A stretch of 64,000 nucleotides of DNA, taken from assembly GCA_023391415.1 (NCBI GenBank), contig JAEWAY010000033.1, positions 248,001 to 312,000 on the forward strand. Reading direction: 5' to 3'. The translations under genes and the position numbers were made by a program. This document shows positions 36,301 through 44,460 of the stretch, one piece after another. Every line of letters starts with the position of its first letter. Positions within the stretch are counted from its first letter, which is position 1. The notes under the pieces are model-generated. The model was given only the letters and a program-made list of their open reading frames with translations, was not told where the DNA came from and did not search any database. The stretch comes from Bacteroidota bacterium. GTDB lineage: Bacteria > Bacteroidota > Bacteroidia > Cytophagales > Cytophagaceae.

Positions 36301-38133
36301 CAATCCTGCCACATTTCGATAAACAGCTCCCGGAGGAATAGTATGCAAAAGATCATCAGAGCCATCGCTGGCATAGACATTTTGCACAAAAGGATACTGT
36401 ATATGAGGATTAAGAGGTTCTTCAAATCCTGTTGCCCCACCCGAATTGAGATGACTGTAATACCAGCCCAATGTCCCTGGTTCGGACTGGCTTAGCGCAT
36501 CCGGCAAATTAATTTTCGCAAGGTCGAAATTCTCATAGTTATAGGCACCTGATGAGGTTGCTATAAAGTTTGTCTTATAGGAATAATCAATATTTTCCCA
36601 TTGACGGGCAATATTTCCGCATCTGTCATATTGATTGGTTTTCAGAAATACCGGGGCCGGTAGTGTTGTCAATGCCGGCTTACCTGTCCGGTCATATAAC
36701 TGCTGACCGGCAATCACCGCTCCGGACGCGATATTTTTATACTGGTACTGGGTAGACCGGGACAAATCATCGAAATAACCGCGACCTGACGCGACAACAT
36801 TTCCATAATCATCATACACTTCGATCTCCGTAAAGTTTCTGTAATAATCAGGGTCCGAGGATGTAATTTCTTTCGGAGCGTATACGACACTAAGTTCGGC
36901 CCCTTCCATTAAGGTAATTCCGGGCTTGACAATAACCTCACTGGCACTTTCAACCCTATATTCAAAGTGTCTGAAAATAATATCACCCGGCCCGGTAACC
37001 CCCGGAATCCTGGAAACAGGCGTATAAAAGTATTCTGGCAGGACGATGCTACAATATTCTTTAAAGTATATATCATTGCCACCGACAAATAGCTTGAAAG
37101 GTGGCGGAACGGGACATCTTCCCAAAGGATCGATGCCTGATTTTCTATTTAATGAGATCTCATAACTACCAATCTCACTTTCAACTTTATAAACCGCGAC
37201 TCCGTCTACCATATTCTGAAATACCAGATCTTCTCCCGCATCCGTCACAAATTCATAGTTTTGTGCAAGATTTGTTATTCCTATATATTTTGGCCCATAT
37301 TGCCCCCCATTACTGACTTTGTATCCTCCATTGGGATAGCCACCCTCAATAATTTCAAATGATGAACCAGGCGCATTCCATAAAAAACTGTTGGCTGTAA
37401 TTTCCGCAAGCGAATTGTTCGCGCAAGTAGGCAGTACTTCAACTGTAATTATATTGGACTGAAAGGTATAATTACAGGCATTCGTCCCGGCGATCCTAAA
37501 CGTATGATAACCGGGTGTCAATGATCCCGTAGGGATAGTCGTAGTATTTTCGGAGCCCGATACATTGTAGTTTCCATATGAGTTTCCATCAAGATATAAT
37601 GTAACCGACTCAATACTGGAATACTGAGTTATGCCCCAGTTCAGGACAAGGTTATTCCCTTTTATTACGCTACCAGGTTGCGCCATATAGAGTCCGGGAT
37701 TTACTGAAGGATTCTCCCGGGTAATTCTGAAGAAATGCAAATCCAGATGATAATCCCATTCACAAGGTGGAAACCCATTTAAATGAAAGGTCTTTGCCAT
37801 CACTTTATATTCCTGATTTTGCATGTATACATTGGGGTAATCGTACAAGAATACCTTAATTTTTCGCTCACCCCGGTCAATTGTCACTGCAGGATGGGGA
37901 CAGTCATTATTGCCATAGTCATCTGGGCCTGTTACACAATATCCAACTTCTCTTTCAACAGCCCAGAGTTGAGTCTTAGTGCCAGGACCAGTACAAGTAC
38001 CGCTTGGAGGAATTGGTCCCGTATAGGGAAATTCCGCGTATAGTTGATCACAACGCATATAGAAATGTTCCTGGGCGCATAGCGCTCCTGAAAACAGGAC
38101 CAATATAAACAGCGCGAAATGACGTATCTTCAT
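33352..38133 (-). CDS. RHS-repeat polymorphic toxin with colicin D-like C-terminal domain
   Basis: A 1593-residue secreted protein (signal peptide MKIRHFALFILVLFSGALCA). Residues about 150-330 are beta-rich Ig-like. Residues 480-1330 carry YD/RHS repeats such as 'YNYDERGRMVQTTQYI' and 'YDPNGNILGIRRNG', which build a hollow shell. The RHS core motif is 'DPVIGRWMGPDPYRQF ... NNPVSGVDPDGG', ending near 1358. A short variable region leads to a basic C-terminal domain (about 1500-1593): 'KFKHAGDFGVVGNYSKANAG', 'INQHINSAG', 'IQGTYRGQSVIHYVNPNTGL' and 'SGWKLNPAQLQNVLKHG'. This resembles the colicin D anticodon nuclease, which cuts tRNA-Arg. The tip is AT-richer than the core. The match to colicin D is from memory of the family and should be tested. 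Confidence 0.8.
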   Translation of the reverse strand: MKIRHFALFILVLFSGALCAQEHFYMRCDQLYAEFPYTGPIPPSGTCTGPGTKTQLWAVEREVGYCVTGPDDYGNNDCPHPAVTIDRGERKIKVFLYDYPNVYMQNQEYKVMAKTFHLNGFPPCEWDYHLDLHFFRITRENPSVNPGLYMAQPGSVIKGNNLVLNWGITQYSSIESVTLYLDGNSYGNYNVSGSENTTTIPTGSLTPGYHTFRIAGTNACNYTFQSNIITVEVLPTCANNSLAEITANSFLWNAPGSSFEIIEGGYPNGGYKVSNGGQYGPKYIGITNLAQNYEFVTDAGEDLVFQNMVDGVAVYKVESEIGSYEISLNRKSGIDPLGRCPVPPPFKLFVGGNDIYFKEYCSIVLPEYFYTPVSRIPGVTGPGDIIFRHFEYRVESASEVIVKPGITLMEGAELSVVYAPKEITSSDPDYYRNFTEIEVYDDYGNVVASGRGYFDDLSRSTQYQYKNIASGAVIAGQQLYDRTGKPALTTLPAPVFLKTNQYDRCGNIARQWENIDYSYKTNFIATSSGAYNYENFDLAKINLPDALSQSEPGTLGWYYSHLNSGGATGFEEPLNPHIQYPFVQNVYASDGSDDLLHTIPPGAVYRNVAGLQHVGENMLEAVPANDVEVLAYNALRLHVFPNEPAPSVPANAYYRQKYVDEHGIESWSLSDKDGNTLIHTVNDQPRVTSYSFYDYANRLVVTISPNGVSTFNGVNYGEIDKTIYEYNALGWLLATEEYDQGRTEHKYRKDGSRRFSQNEEQRLAEPERYNYITYDKQARVVEAGEYSTGNDGISFAGISKAILEDPGPDGGLQGGFRSEVIRVCYDGTNNGLSAPFEQHFVRGKISCIRKEGVSTLWYNYDERGRMVQTTQYIDELDAYFDILYRYNSMGLVKEVAYQAGNPDAYYHYYEYDADGRLKKVYSGITRPIYNNQAEIQNLSSLDLQATYYYYLHGPLKRVELADNSLQGLDYYYTAEGRLKAVNNPRDLTDLKGGFSPDVFAFSLDYYSGDYQKGGSGMSSLSYANADLYNGTIKGMVWNHQDQGQAAYGYTYDNQNRLASAVYGAPDYSGYTLLPAPDNAYKVSSLSYDPNGNILGIRRNGVGGAALHDFVGQYDYCPDNSCPGGLGNRLYSVNGYAQYAYNTIGQITEKTYNGGTAKQIFEYTPGGLVKNVKNISNTYDVVFGYDQAGKRLKKVSYDANGNSAQITWYIRDNAGNPLSVYKQEPGSPVLNQAEIPVYGSGRIGVCYRNSSVYSYSYELSDHLGNVRATIGREKVNGRAQIHTWMDYYPFGEILPGRNQQDNNRYLYQGQFAEKDEETGYTAFELRMYDPVIGRWMGPDPYRQFYSAYIAMGNNPVSGVDPDGGWCFDGSGNQIACPDGYSEFDNADSDWFVFGDEVVLKGKIGLFDGAFGSTFSEYSFLQQVGMVSGRLEGRMFNWVKAGNDLNPLVAASNGVMGFMTGENIYGEPQTVFSSTVNLAGAALPFGIIGRAARSSSNVLLNTSRQLQAKFKHAGDFGVVGNYSKANAGKFSSAINQHINSAGVQTIQGTYRGQSVIHYVNPNTGLNVISSPSGQLISGWKLNPAQLQNVLKHGGL

Positions 38134-38157
38134 AAGTTAACTAATAAAAAACCGGAT

Positions 38158-41100
38158 CTACTTCACTTTATAGTTATACCAGGCTTCACTCACCTTCTTC
38201 TCACGAACCTGTATGAGCTCTTTAAATGTACTTTTCAATCTTCCGGCATTATCATATTCAAACCGGGTATAAAAATGATCATTATCCAGAATAGCTTCCA
38301 ACTCCCCGTACTCATTGTATACATAGCTATTCATCATGGCTTCAAAAGGGCAAACCCTGAAATCATCAATATAAACTCCCCGGCTACCTTCGTTTTTCAC
38401 TGAAAACTCAAGCTTACTCTGAGCCGTCGGCGTAATGTCCAAATTCAACTGGTACCAATTTCTTGCCTTAAGGTTTTCGTCCGGAGTCGCTATATAGTCT
38501 TGCCCGTTATGGGTACATTGAAGCTTTACGCCAGCCAGGCCGGCTCCCGGAGCATATACCCATACGGTCGCCCGGTATTTTTTCCCGATATCAACCTGAT
38601 TATCATTTACGTTAAAATAACAAGCGCTCTTGCCCGGCTCCAGCAATAAGCTTCTTCTTCCGGTATGAACATTCTCAACAGACAGTATCCCCTCTCCTAT
38701 ATGTACACCACCTTCTATCGGGTAGCCCTGCGTATAATATTCAGCTCCGGAGTAGCCAAATTCCTCATATTTCGCATTGTATATTTCTGCAATGACGTTT
38801 GTACGTGACGGGTTTTTTCGCAAAGCGGAATAATTGTCATTTATATCTTTCGCCTCCAATGGTGTAGAATACATATCGTACGCGGTTATTGCCGATGTTT
38901 TAAGCCAGAAAGAGTTCTGGGGTTGTACATCCGTAGTCCAGGAGTTAAAAACATCGGAAGTATACTGCCCATAATCTAACAAACCATTATGCGTTAGCGA
39001 AATATTCAGGTCTCCACCATATATGTACGTTGCGTTAGGTCGCCAGACTGGCTGAACTCCGACACTCTCGACCGGGATACCGGTACTCCAGGTAGAGACG
39101 CTGGCAGCAATGAGCCCAACTGGTGTATGATTACTTTCTGACTGAACTTTATATGTCATATTTTTTGCCGTCTGGGTCAGCATATGTTTGTTAGAAGAGT
39201 TATGTATTTTCAATCCCATACTGCTGTATGATGGAATTTTATACGCTGGCGTGACTTCTGATACATAATAGTTACCATAACTGTCAGATGCTAATGCTTT
39301 TGTCAAAACTCCTGCATAGAAGTCAAACTCAAGATTACGGGATTCTGTCCGGACCCCGTTTTTGTAGAGACGCTCCTGTCTAACCAGTATCGAGGGATAT
39401 TCAATCCTGCGACTATAAACAAATGCCTTCGCCTGTTCCTCCCCGATAAATTTATACTCATGATATAGCTGCTCTATTTTGCCTTGGTTATTGAAACGTG
39501 TCTGAAGCGCAGCCCCATAAGCATTGTTATTAGCAACTTCATCCTCAAGATAAGTATTAACCAAGCGTTCCAGAATCTGGTCTTCATCGCCATATACTGT
39601 ATATTGTTTCAAGTTACCTACCCTGGAGGTATAATCTTTTAAAACAACCGTTTTCAACCGGTTATCATTCGCGTCTGTTGAAGCTTCCCTTTCAAAATCA
39701 GTAAAATCTCCTTCGGCTTCAAATACACTGAATTCATACTCTTTTTTACCAGGCAAATAAACCTCTACATCATACTTATCCTTTATTGATTCCCTAACAT
39801 ATACTTTCTCGTAAAAAACGCCTGGCGGCGGAAGATCACGAGTCATAACCAGCATATTGTATGATTTCCGGTTTATTTTTTTATTCAATTCCTCAGTCAA
39901 TGCCTCTACGGTACTTTCACATAATATAGACCTTGCCTGAGCAACGAAATAATCGCTGTTAGCCGGCAATTGTACAATGGACTTAAGATTTCCCAATGGC
40001 TCATACGATGTAATACCGGTAGATTTTCCTTCATGTTCATAAAAGTAGCTGGTAATAAATGACTGCTGACTTTCCTCCGAATATACCTCAATAGATTTGG
40101 TACGAAGCCCCCCGCCAACAGCGCCAAACGGAGCAGAAAAACTTAAAACCCCTCCTAGAGCTATCGGCTTTAAGTAACTGTACTTCATCAATACTCTGGA
40201 CCCGCAGTTGGCAAATCTCAGGGATTTAATTTCATTCAGCTTCGCTGATAAAGCTGCATTGGCAACCTCAATAGCTCCGGAGCTGACAAGTACTATTTCA
40301 GTCAATTCTTCAGGGTATTCTACTATTTCATGTGTAAACGAATTATATTCCGTTGATTCAGAATCCCGTGTTACCTTGTGGGGGAAAGCCAACAATGCCG
40401 TAATCTTCACCTTATTTGCTGAAGATAACACAGTTGTCAAATCCAAATCGCTTTCATGAAAACGGATTTCAACATTCCCATTAGATAGCAGCTCGAGACT
40501 CTTTAAACTAAGCGATGCTGGCTTATAAACCGCCGATCTGGCATACCGGTCCGCCTCATATTCGATCCGAATCTTGGCTCCCACAGCCGTTTGTATCTCC
40601 CTGAGCGACCAGGCATCAATATGTTGCGCAGCCGCTTCAGTAACCCTCCTGGACAGGTTTTCATTCCCCAGATCAACATAATCGGACTTGTACATCCCCC
40701 AGACATCATACTTATTCTTGTCATAGTCAGGATTATCCATACCCGTTCCATAAGCAAAAGTAACATCCGGCAAGATGCTCTTACCATGCTTTCCTCTAAA
40801 GGATAGAGCTTGCAGGGTTAATTTACCTTTATCAGCACCCTTGCCGGGAGTTTTTCCATCAAAAAACAGATCAAAGCTGTTAGGAGTATTTTTACACAAA
40901 CTATAATCCGTCCTAAAGCTTATTTCACGTAGGCATCTTGCATTCAATTTATTAATAACAGCTCCGTCATCAATATCAATCAGATTATCATAGTATTCCG
41001 GGATACGAACATCTTTGCTGATGCTAACCGGGGTACATTCATCCAGAAGTGAGTTCTCAGGATCAACAAGTATACAATCCTCAAATTCGCCGCTATAAAG

Positions 41101-43284
41101 AATTGACCGGGAACCATAATTTCCGTTGCTTTTCAGATCACGCAACGATATACTTGAGATCTCCTCCAGTAAAACTCTCTGCAATTCCTGATTTGAAAGC
41201 AACAAGATTTTATCCAGCTTTAATGTACTTACCGGAATATCGTAATAATGCATGTCACCGCTTTGGTATACTCTTCCAAAATCATATCCCTGAGGAAGAT
41301 CAATTTCACTGAGTAATTGCTGACCGGGGTTAAACCCGCCATTGACAATGTCAGCGACACTTTTACCATCTGACTTGAGACTTTTAATGAATATGGCTGT
41401 ATGCGACCTTGTAGAAACCGCGTCAAGGTAGTAGATCTCTTTTAGGCCCCTCGAATAAAACCGGAATTTCGAGTCAAGATCCTTATGCCAGTCAGTACCC
41501 GGATTTCTCCATTTATACGCATCACTCCACATACCATAGTCAAATTTCACCCAGTAACCATAATCATCTTCCGAAAAGCCGTAATTACCTCTGTCAACAT
41601 AATCAGGTCCCGTAATTCCGGTCAGAAGCCAGGTATACGCGTAAGGCTGCCTCAACAGACTTTCCCTATACACCGTATTGTCTGAATTTTGATTTCTGTA
41701 GTATTCATCATAAGCATAAACAGGTAATGAATAATGATAAGTGACTCCCGACTCATTGGTAATCATAAATCCCCCAATCTGATCTCTGAGATTCTGGTTG
41801 TCGTATTCATCATATTTTCCCAATGTTCTGGCAGCATAAGAGTCTTCATAAGTGATAAACCCTTTTGTGTAGGCCGTTCCCTGACTGATTTCAAAGTTCG
41901 TGAACCACTCGATATGTCTTGAGCCGGCCAAATGATTTGTTGAGTTGTTAAATCCTTGCGGATTAAAATTCCGAATCTCAGGATCTAAGCTGATATAGTT
42001 GTCTGGAGCACTGATATCCGGGTACCCGCCTGAGTTGATCTCGAATGAATTAGAAAAATCATTTTTAAATCTAAAATTCACCTTACCTACTTTTCTATTC
42101 GTATATCCGTATGTAACATGAAATAAATAAGGATTCTGGTTTTCTTCAACTATTCTTTTTCTAAACAGATGCGTATTTTCAAAAAGATATGGCTTGATAA
42201 CTCCGCCTATTCCCTGTCCTGTGACAATGTAATCATCAAAAGCCGGAAAACTCCCTCCTTTTTGCTTGTCCGGCTCACCCAGCTCGCCTTCCGGCAGATC
42301 TAAGTCAAAAATAGCATATGAATCAAGAGATGGGTTGAGAGAGTGCAAGGGGCTATAAAGATTTTTACCATAATGCAGTGGTCCAAACACGATTGTCTCG
42401 TCCTTTTCATCTGACCAATACCGATGATAATTATATCCTAATGAAAAATTAATATTGTATGGTGTCGGGATTATGACATTCATTCCGGAAGTTTCACTTG
42501 AAATCTTACCAGCTTTATTAGAGCTCAAATCATAGGTACCGCCCCCTGCGCCAAGTACCGCGGTATTGTTCGATGAGGTACTCAATGATAGCCCTAAGCC
42601 ATTTCCCCCGATTGATGTTGTTACTGTGTTGAAGTTTGTTGAAACGCTTCCGGAAATACCAAGCTGGCTTGCTCCGCTGACACCCTGTCCGATACTAGCT
42701 CCCGCATAATACCCGCCATACGGCTGAACTCCTACACTTGCTCCTATTGTTCCTCCCTGCTCAAAGCTACTCCTGATTCCCAGTCCTACACCCATCCCAA
42801 ATCCTTTGTAAGTATCATTTGCAAAAGCCAGATTAAACATCGCTTTCCCATATCCGACTCCTACTGAATAGTAATTCGTGTGTCCGCCATCCCAGTATGA
42901 ATGAACCGATCGGATAACACCATTAAAATCATCCGGAACTCCACTTACATACCGGTTAATGGCTCCCGCGTTAAGGTTCCATCCTAATCCCACCCAAGAC
43001 GCCTCTAAGTCCGGAGAAATCCCCGCGTGGTACGACAAAGCCAGCGGATAGCCACCCTCCGGTCCCGGCACCTCCAGCAAGGGAATGCTATAGGTAAAAT
43101 CGCCGGTAGCCAGATTGACCATATCCGTGACGTCTACCGGCTCAAAGCTGCTGAACTCCGGAGCGGTCGGCCCGGCGGTCAGCGCCCAGGAAATCGTCGG
43201 CATGAGCGTAGCCTGCAGGGTAGACAGGAGGCATGTCAGACTAAGTATTCGGAGAAAGTAAGGATGCTTTCGGAAAAAGAACAT
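38158..43284 (-). CDS. SpvB/TcB-like RHS partner protein
   Basis: A 1708-residue secreted protein. After the signal peptide (residues 1-34) comes 'SSFEPVDVTDMVNLATGDF', 'YSIPLLEVPGPEGGYPLALS' and 'YHAGISPDLEASWVGLGWNL', the N-terminal pattern of SpvB-type proteins. A Gly/Ser-rich insert at about 145-270 follows. The bulk is beta-rich without clear motifs. A jelly-roll, CBM-like domain lies near 1540-1650 ('RRSLLLEPGKSACYFNVND'), and YD repeats finish it ('YVYNEYGELEAILDN', 'FEYDNAGRLKSTF'). In Tc toxins TcB and TcC together form the shell around the toxic tip; this gene directly before an RHS toxin gene (24 nt gap) suggests a similar pair. No ADP-ribosyltransferase motif is seen. Confidence 0.75.
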   Translation of the reverse strand: MFFFRKHPYFLRILSLTCLLSTLQATLMPTISWALTAGPTAPEFSSFEPVDVTDMVNLATGDFTYSIPLLEVPGPEGGYPLALSYHAGISPDLEASWVGLGWNLNAGAINRYVSGVPDDFNGVIRSVHSYWDGGHTNYYSVGVGYGKAMFNLAFANDTYKGFGMGVGLGIRSSFEQGGTIGASVGVQPYGGYYAGASIGQGVSGASQLGISGSVSTNFNTVTTSIGGNGLGLSLSTSSNNTAVLGAGGGTYDLSSNKAGKISSETSGMNVIIPTPYNINFSLGYNYHRYWSDEKDETIVFGPLHYGKNLYSPLHSLNPSLDSYAIFDLDLPEGELGEPDKQKGGSFPAFDDYIVTGQGIGGVIKPYLFENTHLFRKRIVEENQNPYLFHVTYGYTNRKVGKVNFRFKNDFSNSFEINSGGYPDISAPDNYISLDPEIRNFNPQGFNNSTNHLAGSRHIEWFTNFEISQGTAYTKGFITYEDSYAARTLGKYDEYDNQNLRDQIGGFMITNESGVTYHYSLPVYAYDEYYRNQNSDNTVYRESLLRQPYAYTWLLTGITGPDYVDRGNYGFSEDDYGYWVKFDYGMWSDAYKWRNPGTDWHKDLDSKFRFYSRGLKEIYYLDAVSTRSHTAIFIKSLKSDGKSVADIVNGGFNPGQQLLSEIDLPQGYDFGRVYQSGDMHYYDIPVSTLKLDKILLLSNQELQRVLLEEISSISLRDLKSNGNYGSRSILYSGEFEDCILVDPENSLLDECTPVSISKDVRIPEYYDNLIDIDDGAVINKLNARCLREISFRTDYSLCKNTPNSFDLFFDGKTPGKGADKGKLTLQALSFRGKHGKSILPDVTFAYGTGMDNPDYDKNKYDVWGMYKSDYVDLGNENLSRRVTEAAAQHIDAWSLREIQTAVGAKIRIEYEADRYARSAVYKPASLSLKSLELLSNGNVEIRFHESDLDLTTVLSSANKVKITALLAFPHKVTRDSESTEYNSFTHEIVEYPEELTEIVLVSSGAIEVANAALSAKLNEIKSLRFANCGSRVLMKYSYLKPIALGGVLSFSAPFGAVGGGLRTKSIEVYSEESQQSFITSYFYEHEGKSTGITSYEPLGNLKSIVQLPANSDYFVAQARSILCESTVEALTEELNKKINRKSYNMLVMTRDLPPPGVFYEKVYVRESIKDKYDVEVYLPGKKEYEFSVFEAEGDFTDFEREASTDANDNRLKTVVLKDYTSRVGNLKQYTVYGDEDQILERLVNTYLEDEVANNNAYGAALQTRFNNQGKIEQLYHEYKFIGEEQAKAFVYSRRIEYPSILVRQERLYKNGVRTESRNLEFDFYAGVLTKALASDSYGNYYVSEVTPAYKIPSYSSMGLKIHNSSNKHMLTQTAKNMTYKVQSESNHTPVGLIAASVSTWSTGIPVESVGVQPVWRPNATYIYGGDLNISLTHNGLLDYGQYTSDVFNSWTTDVQPQNSFWLKTSAITAYDMYSTPLEAKDINDNYSALRKNPSRTNVIAEIYNAKYEEFGYSGAEYYTQGYPIEGGVHIGEGILSVENVHTGRRSLLLEPGKSACYFNVNDNQVDIGKKYRATVWVYAPGAGLAGVKLQCTHNGQDYIATPDENLKARNWYQLNLDITPTAQSKLEFSVKNEGSRGVYIDDFRVCPFEAMMNSYVYNEYGELEAILDNDHFYTRFEYDNAGRLKSTFKELIQVREKKVSEAWYNYKVK

Positions 43285-43311
43285 ATTCTTTATTTAAGAT
43301 AAAATCGTATA

Positions 43312-43914
43312 TTAACTACTGGGTTTCGGTTGAAAATCGAGACGAGGTATCCGGTCTATATCCCTACGGGAAAATGGAAACCGCATACCGGCTCCGCCAA
43401 AGCCCTGAAAAATGACATCCAACTGCTCAAAGCTTCCCTTTTTCCTGAAAGCCAGTAAAACGGGAGCCGCGCCGGAAATCCCAAATAAGCGCGGAGTGTA
43501 ATAATCGCTCAGAAATATAGTATCCGACTGGTCAATGACCGCATACACGTACCTGTCCAGCTCAAAAGAGAGCTTTTGCAGATTGTCAGCCAGAGCCGGT
43601 ACGCCGCCCAGGGGGTCACGGCCATCCTGACTCAGCGAGAGTATAAAATACCAATAGGCATCGTAACGCTCTTCCGCGTTTCTCAACAGGCTGTCATTGA
43701 TCTCCGGCTTATCGCCCAGCTCCTGCCATACCAGCAGATCCGCGGGACGATAGGTCAGAGAAGCTCGGAGCAAGCCCTGCTCCTCTTTTCTGGTCAGCCC
43801 GTTGGCGGGCTCCTGTATGTAGCGTAGCAGCTCTTCATGACTGAGCGTTTCACCACAGGCGCAGAGCAGAAACGACAGGAGCGATACCAAAAAAATATTC
43901 CGGATGGGTTCCAT
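43312..43914 (-). CDS. Putative lipoprotein of the RHS operon
   Basis: A 200-residue protein with a lipoprotein signal (FLVSLLSFLLCAC|GETL, Cys20), so it is probably anchored in the outer membrane. The rest is a mixed alpha/beta domain with a helical first half ('SHEELLRYIQEPANGLTRKE') and a beta-rich second half. I do not recognise the family. Its ATG overlaps the stop of the Skp-like gene (TAATG), and 27 nt separate it from the SpvB-like gene. A role in holding or assembling the large secreted partners at the surface is inferred only from position. Confidence 0.75.
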   Translation of the reverse strand: MEPIRNIFLVSLLSFLLCACGETLSHEELLRYIQEPANGLTRKEEQGLLRASLTYRPADLLVWQELGDKPEINDSLLRNAEERYDAYWYFILSLSQDGRDPLGGVPALADNLQKLSFELDRYVYAVIDQSDTIFLSDYYTPRLFGISGAAPVLLAFRKKGSFEQLDVIFQGFGGAGMRFPFSRRDIDRIPRLDFQPKPSS

Positions 43915-44435
43915 TATCTGTTCAGCGCCTCCAGAATCTCCTCCGTAATATCAATATCCCGTTCGGCATAGGCGATATTGCCGTTGGCGGTAGCCAGAAT
44001 TATTTTATATCCTTGCGCCTTCCCATAGTCTTCAATAACGGCGTTGATGCGCTTCAGCGCGTTCTCCGTCCCCTCCTGCTCTTTCCGCGTCAACTGATTC
44101 TGAACCGCCTGCTGATAATTGACCAGACTGTTTCTTTTGGCATTTAATAACTCTACCGACAACTCTTTTTCACGGGCAGTCATGGATCCCAGCTCCCGTT
44201 CATGCTTTTTCAGCAGCCGATCAAACTCCGCCGTCAGCGTATCTACATTGGCGGATACTTTGGCGGCCTCGGCCTCCATCTGCTCGCGCAGGGCCCGCAT
44301 ATCCCTGGCCCCCTCCATAAGCTTCATGGTGTCGACATAGGCGATTCCGGAGCGCTGCTGATTGTACAGCAGTATGCCGGCTGCCACCAGAGCGATAAGC
44401 AATGCCCCCGTTAGCAGTATCTTTATCTTATTCAT
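43914..44435 (-). CDS. Membrane-tethered Skp/OmpH-like periplasmic chaperone
   Basis: The 173-residue protein has the OmpH pattern: a short strand 'GIAYVDTMKLMEGARDM', a long helical hairpin (about residues 45-130, rich in Glu/Lys/Gln), and a closing strand 'YKIILATANGNIAYAERDID' with 'ITEEILEALN'. Skp/OmpH chaperones hold unfolded outer-membrane and secreted proteins. Here the N-terminal hydrophobic segment (ILLTGALLIALVAAGILLY) lacks a good signal-peptidase site, so it looks like a permanent anchor. It lies 25 nt after the fibre-like gene and overlaps the lipoprotein gene by one base. It may be a dedicated chaperone for this operon. Confidence 0.8.
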   Translation of the reverse strand: MNKIKILLTGALLIALVAAGILLYNQQRSGIAYVDTMKLMEGARDMRALREQMEAEAAKVSANVDTLTAEFDRLLKKHERELGSMTAREKELSVELLNAKRNSLVNYQQAVQNQLTRKEQEGTENALKRINAVIEDYGKAQGYKIILATANGNIAYAERDIDITEEILEALNR

Positions 44436-44460
44436 TAGTATAATATGGTGATTCTGTCAA

